DNA of 5,864 nucleotides from CAYUAG01 sp964554015. GTDB lineage: Bacteria; Zhuqueibacterota; QNDG01; CAYUAG01. This document shows positions 5,471 to 5,864 of this stretch, piece by piece. Where the stretch lies: positions 1-5,864 of the forward strand of contig CAZKMO010000186.1 in the NCBI GenBank assembly GCA_964554015.1. The letters are read 5' to 3'. The notes beneath the pieces were generated by a model. The model did not search any database. It was not told the origin of the DNA and saw nothing but the letters and a program-made list of their open reading frames with translations. Position 1 is the stretch's first letter. The number at the start of each line of letters is the position of its first letter. The position numbers were made by a program, and so were the translations under genes.

Positions 5471-5864
5471 GTTTAAGTACTCCAAGCAGTATTGGATACT
5501 TCCATACACCTGTTTTGGTTGAGGAAGTAGTAGAGTATTTAATAACCAATGCGAAGGGAATATATGTAGATTGCACTGTGGGTGGAGGTGGTCATGCGGA
5601 AGCTGTGCTTTATAACCTGAAAAAGCAGGCAACCTATTATGCTATTGACAGAGATAAAGAAGCCCTATCTTATGCCCGGGAGAGGCTGCATAAATTTAGT
5701 GATCAAATAGTATTTATTCAGGGTGAATTTGGTAATATCGATTCTATTCTCAAGAAAGAGGGAGTTAGTTATGTTGATGGAGTATTGATGGATTTGGGAG
5801 TTTCATCCTATCAGATTGATACACCGGAAAGAGGATTTAGTTATCGGCATTCCGGCCCTTTGGA
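5467..5864 (+). CDS. rsmH: 16S rRNA (cytosine-1402-N4)-methyltransferase RsmH, 3' end beyond the window
   Basis: RsmH (MraW) transfers a methyl group from S-adenosylmethionine to N4 of C1402 in the decoding centre of 16S rRNA. The first 132 codons are present, and the normal protein is about 310 residues. Family signatures appear in order: FHTPVLVEEVV near residue 12, the SAM-binding loop DCTVGGGGHAEAVL, the acidic AIDRDKEAL that ends the second strand, DGVLMDLGVSSYQID, and RGFSYRHSGPL at the edge, leading into the GPLDMRM motif. The ATG overlaps the mraZ stop by 4 bases, so translation is probably coupled. Only a poor Shine-Dalgarno (GGTGGTG, distant) is visible. The mraZ-rsmH order is the usual opening of the dcw cluster; ftsL, a penicillin-binding protein gene and mur genes would be expected to the right. 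Confidence 0.97.
   Translation, partial: MSLSTPSSIGYFHTPVLVEEVVEYLITNAKGIYVDCTVGGGGHAEAVLYNLKKQATYYAIDRDKEALSYARERLHKFSDQIVFIQGEFGNIDSILKKEGVSYVDGVLMDLGVSSYQIDTPERGFSYRHSGPL

Overview
The window looks like the chromosome of an AT-rich, Gram-negative-type bacterium. Support for this is a LapA/LapB pair, a SPOR-domain protein with a signal peptide, and the start of a dcw (division and cell wall) cluster. The low GC content and protein style would fit a lineage near the FCB group (for example Cloacimonadota-like). That placement is an impression from the sequence, not a demonstrated assignment.

Layout. On the right, reading rightwards, is the head of the dcw cluster: mraZ (5015-5470, TTG start) overlaps rsmH by 4 bases (5467 to the window edge, 3' end missing). 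In front of mraZ (4912-5010) are a consensus TTGACA -35 element and a row of G-rich boxes on a strict 10-bp lattice, read here as MraZ-binding sites. Leftwards from the same 204-bp divergent region runs a compact operon: miaB (4810-3488), lapA (3461-3102), lapB (3099-1960) and a TPR/SPOR protein (1957-1160). Gaps within it are 26, 2 and 2 bases. MiaB modifies tRNA; the other three are envelope proteins.

Below 1160 the character changes, still on the minus strand. First comes a reading frame with no usable start, whose last codons carry the Shine-Dalgarno and overlap the start of the next gene. It looks like the tail of a gene whose front was lost. Next is a 204-aa exported or membrane-anchored protein of no recognised family (1077-463). 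Then a 109-bp gap holds a TATAAT-type promoter and a small palindrome. Last is a gene cut by the left edge (353-1), possibly HEPN-like. The boundary near 1150-1160 is the best candidate for a rearrangement joint between conserved and accessory DNA.

No tRNA, rRNA, CRISPR array, insertion sequence or convincing intrinsic terminator was seen. The most interesting signals are the MraZ-box array with one unit carrying CCC instead of GGG, the orphan gene tail, and the unrecognised 204-aa protein. No clearly new multi-gene system can be claimed from this window.
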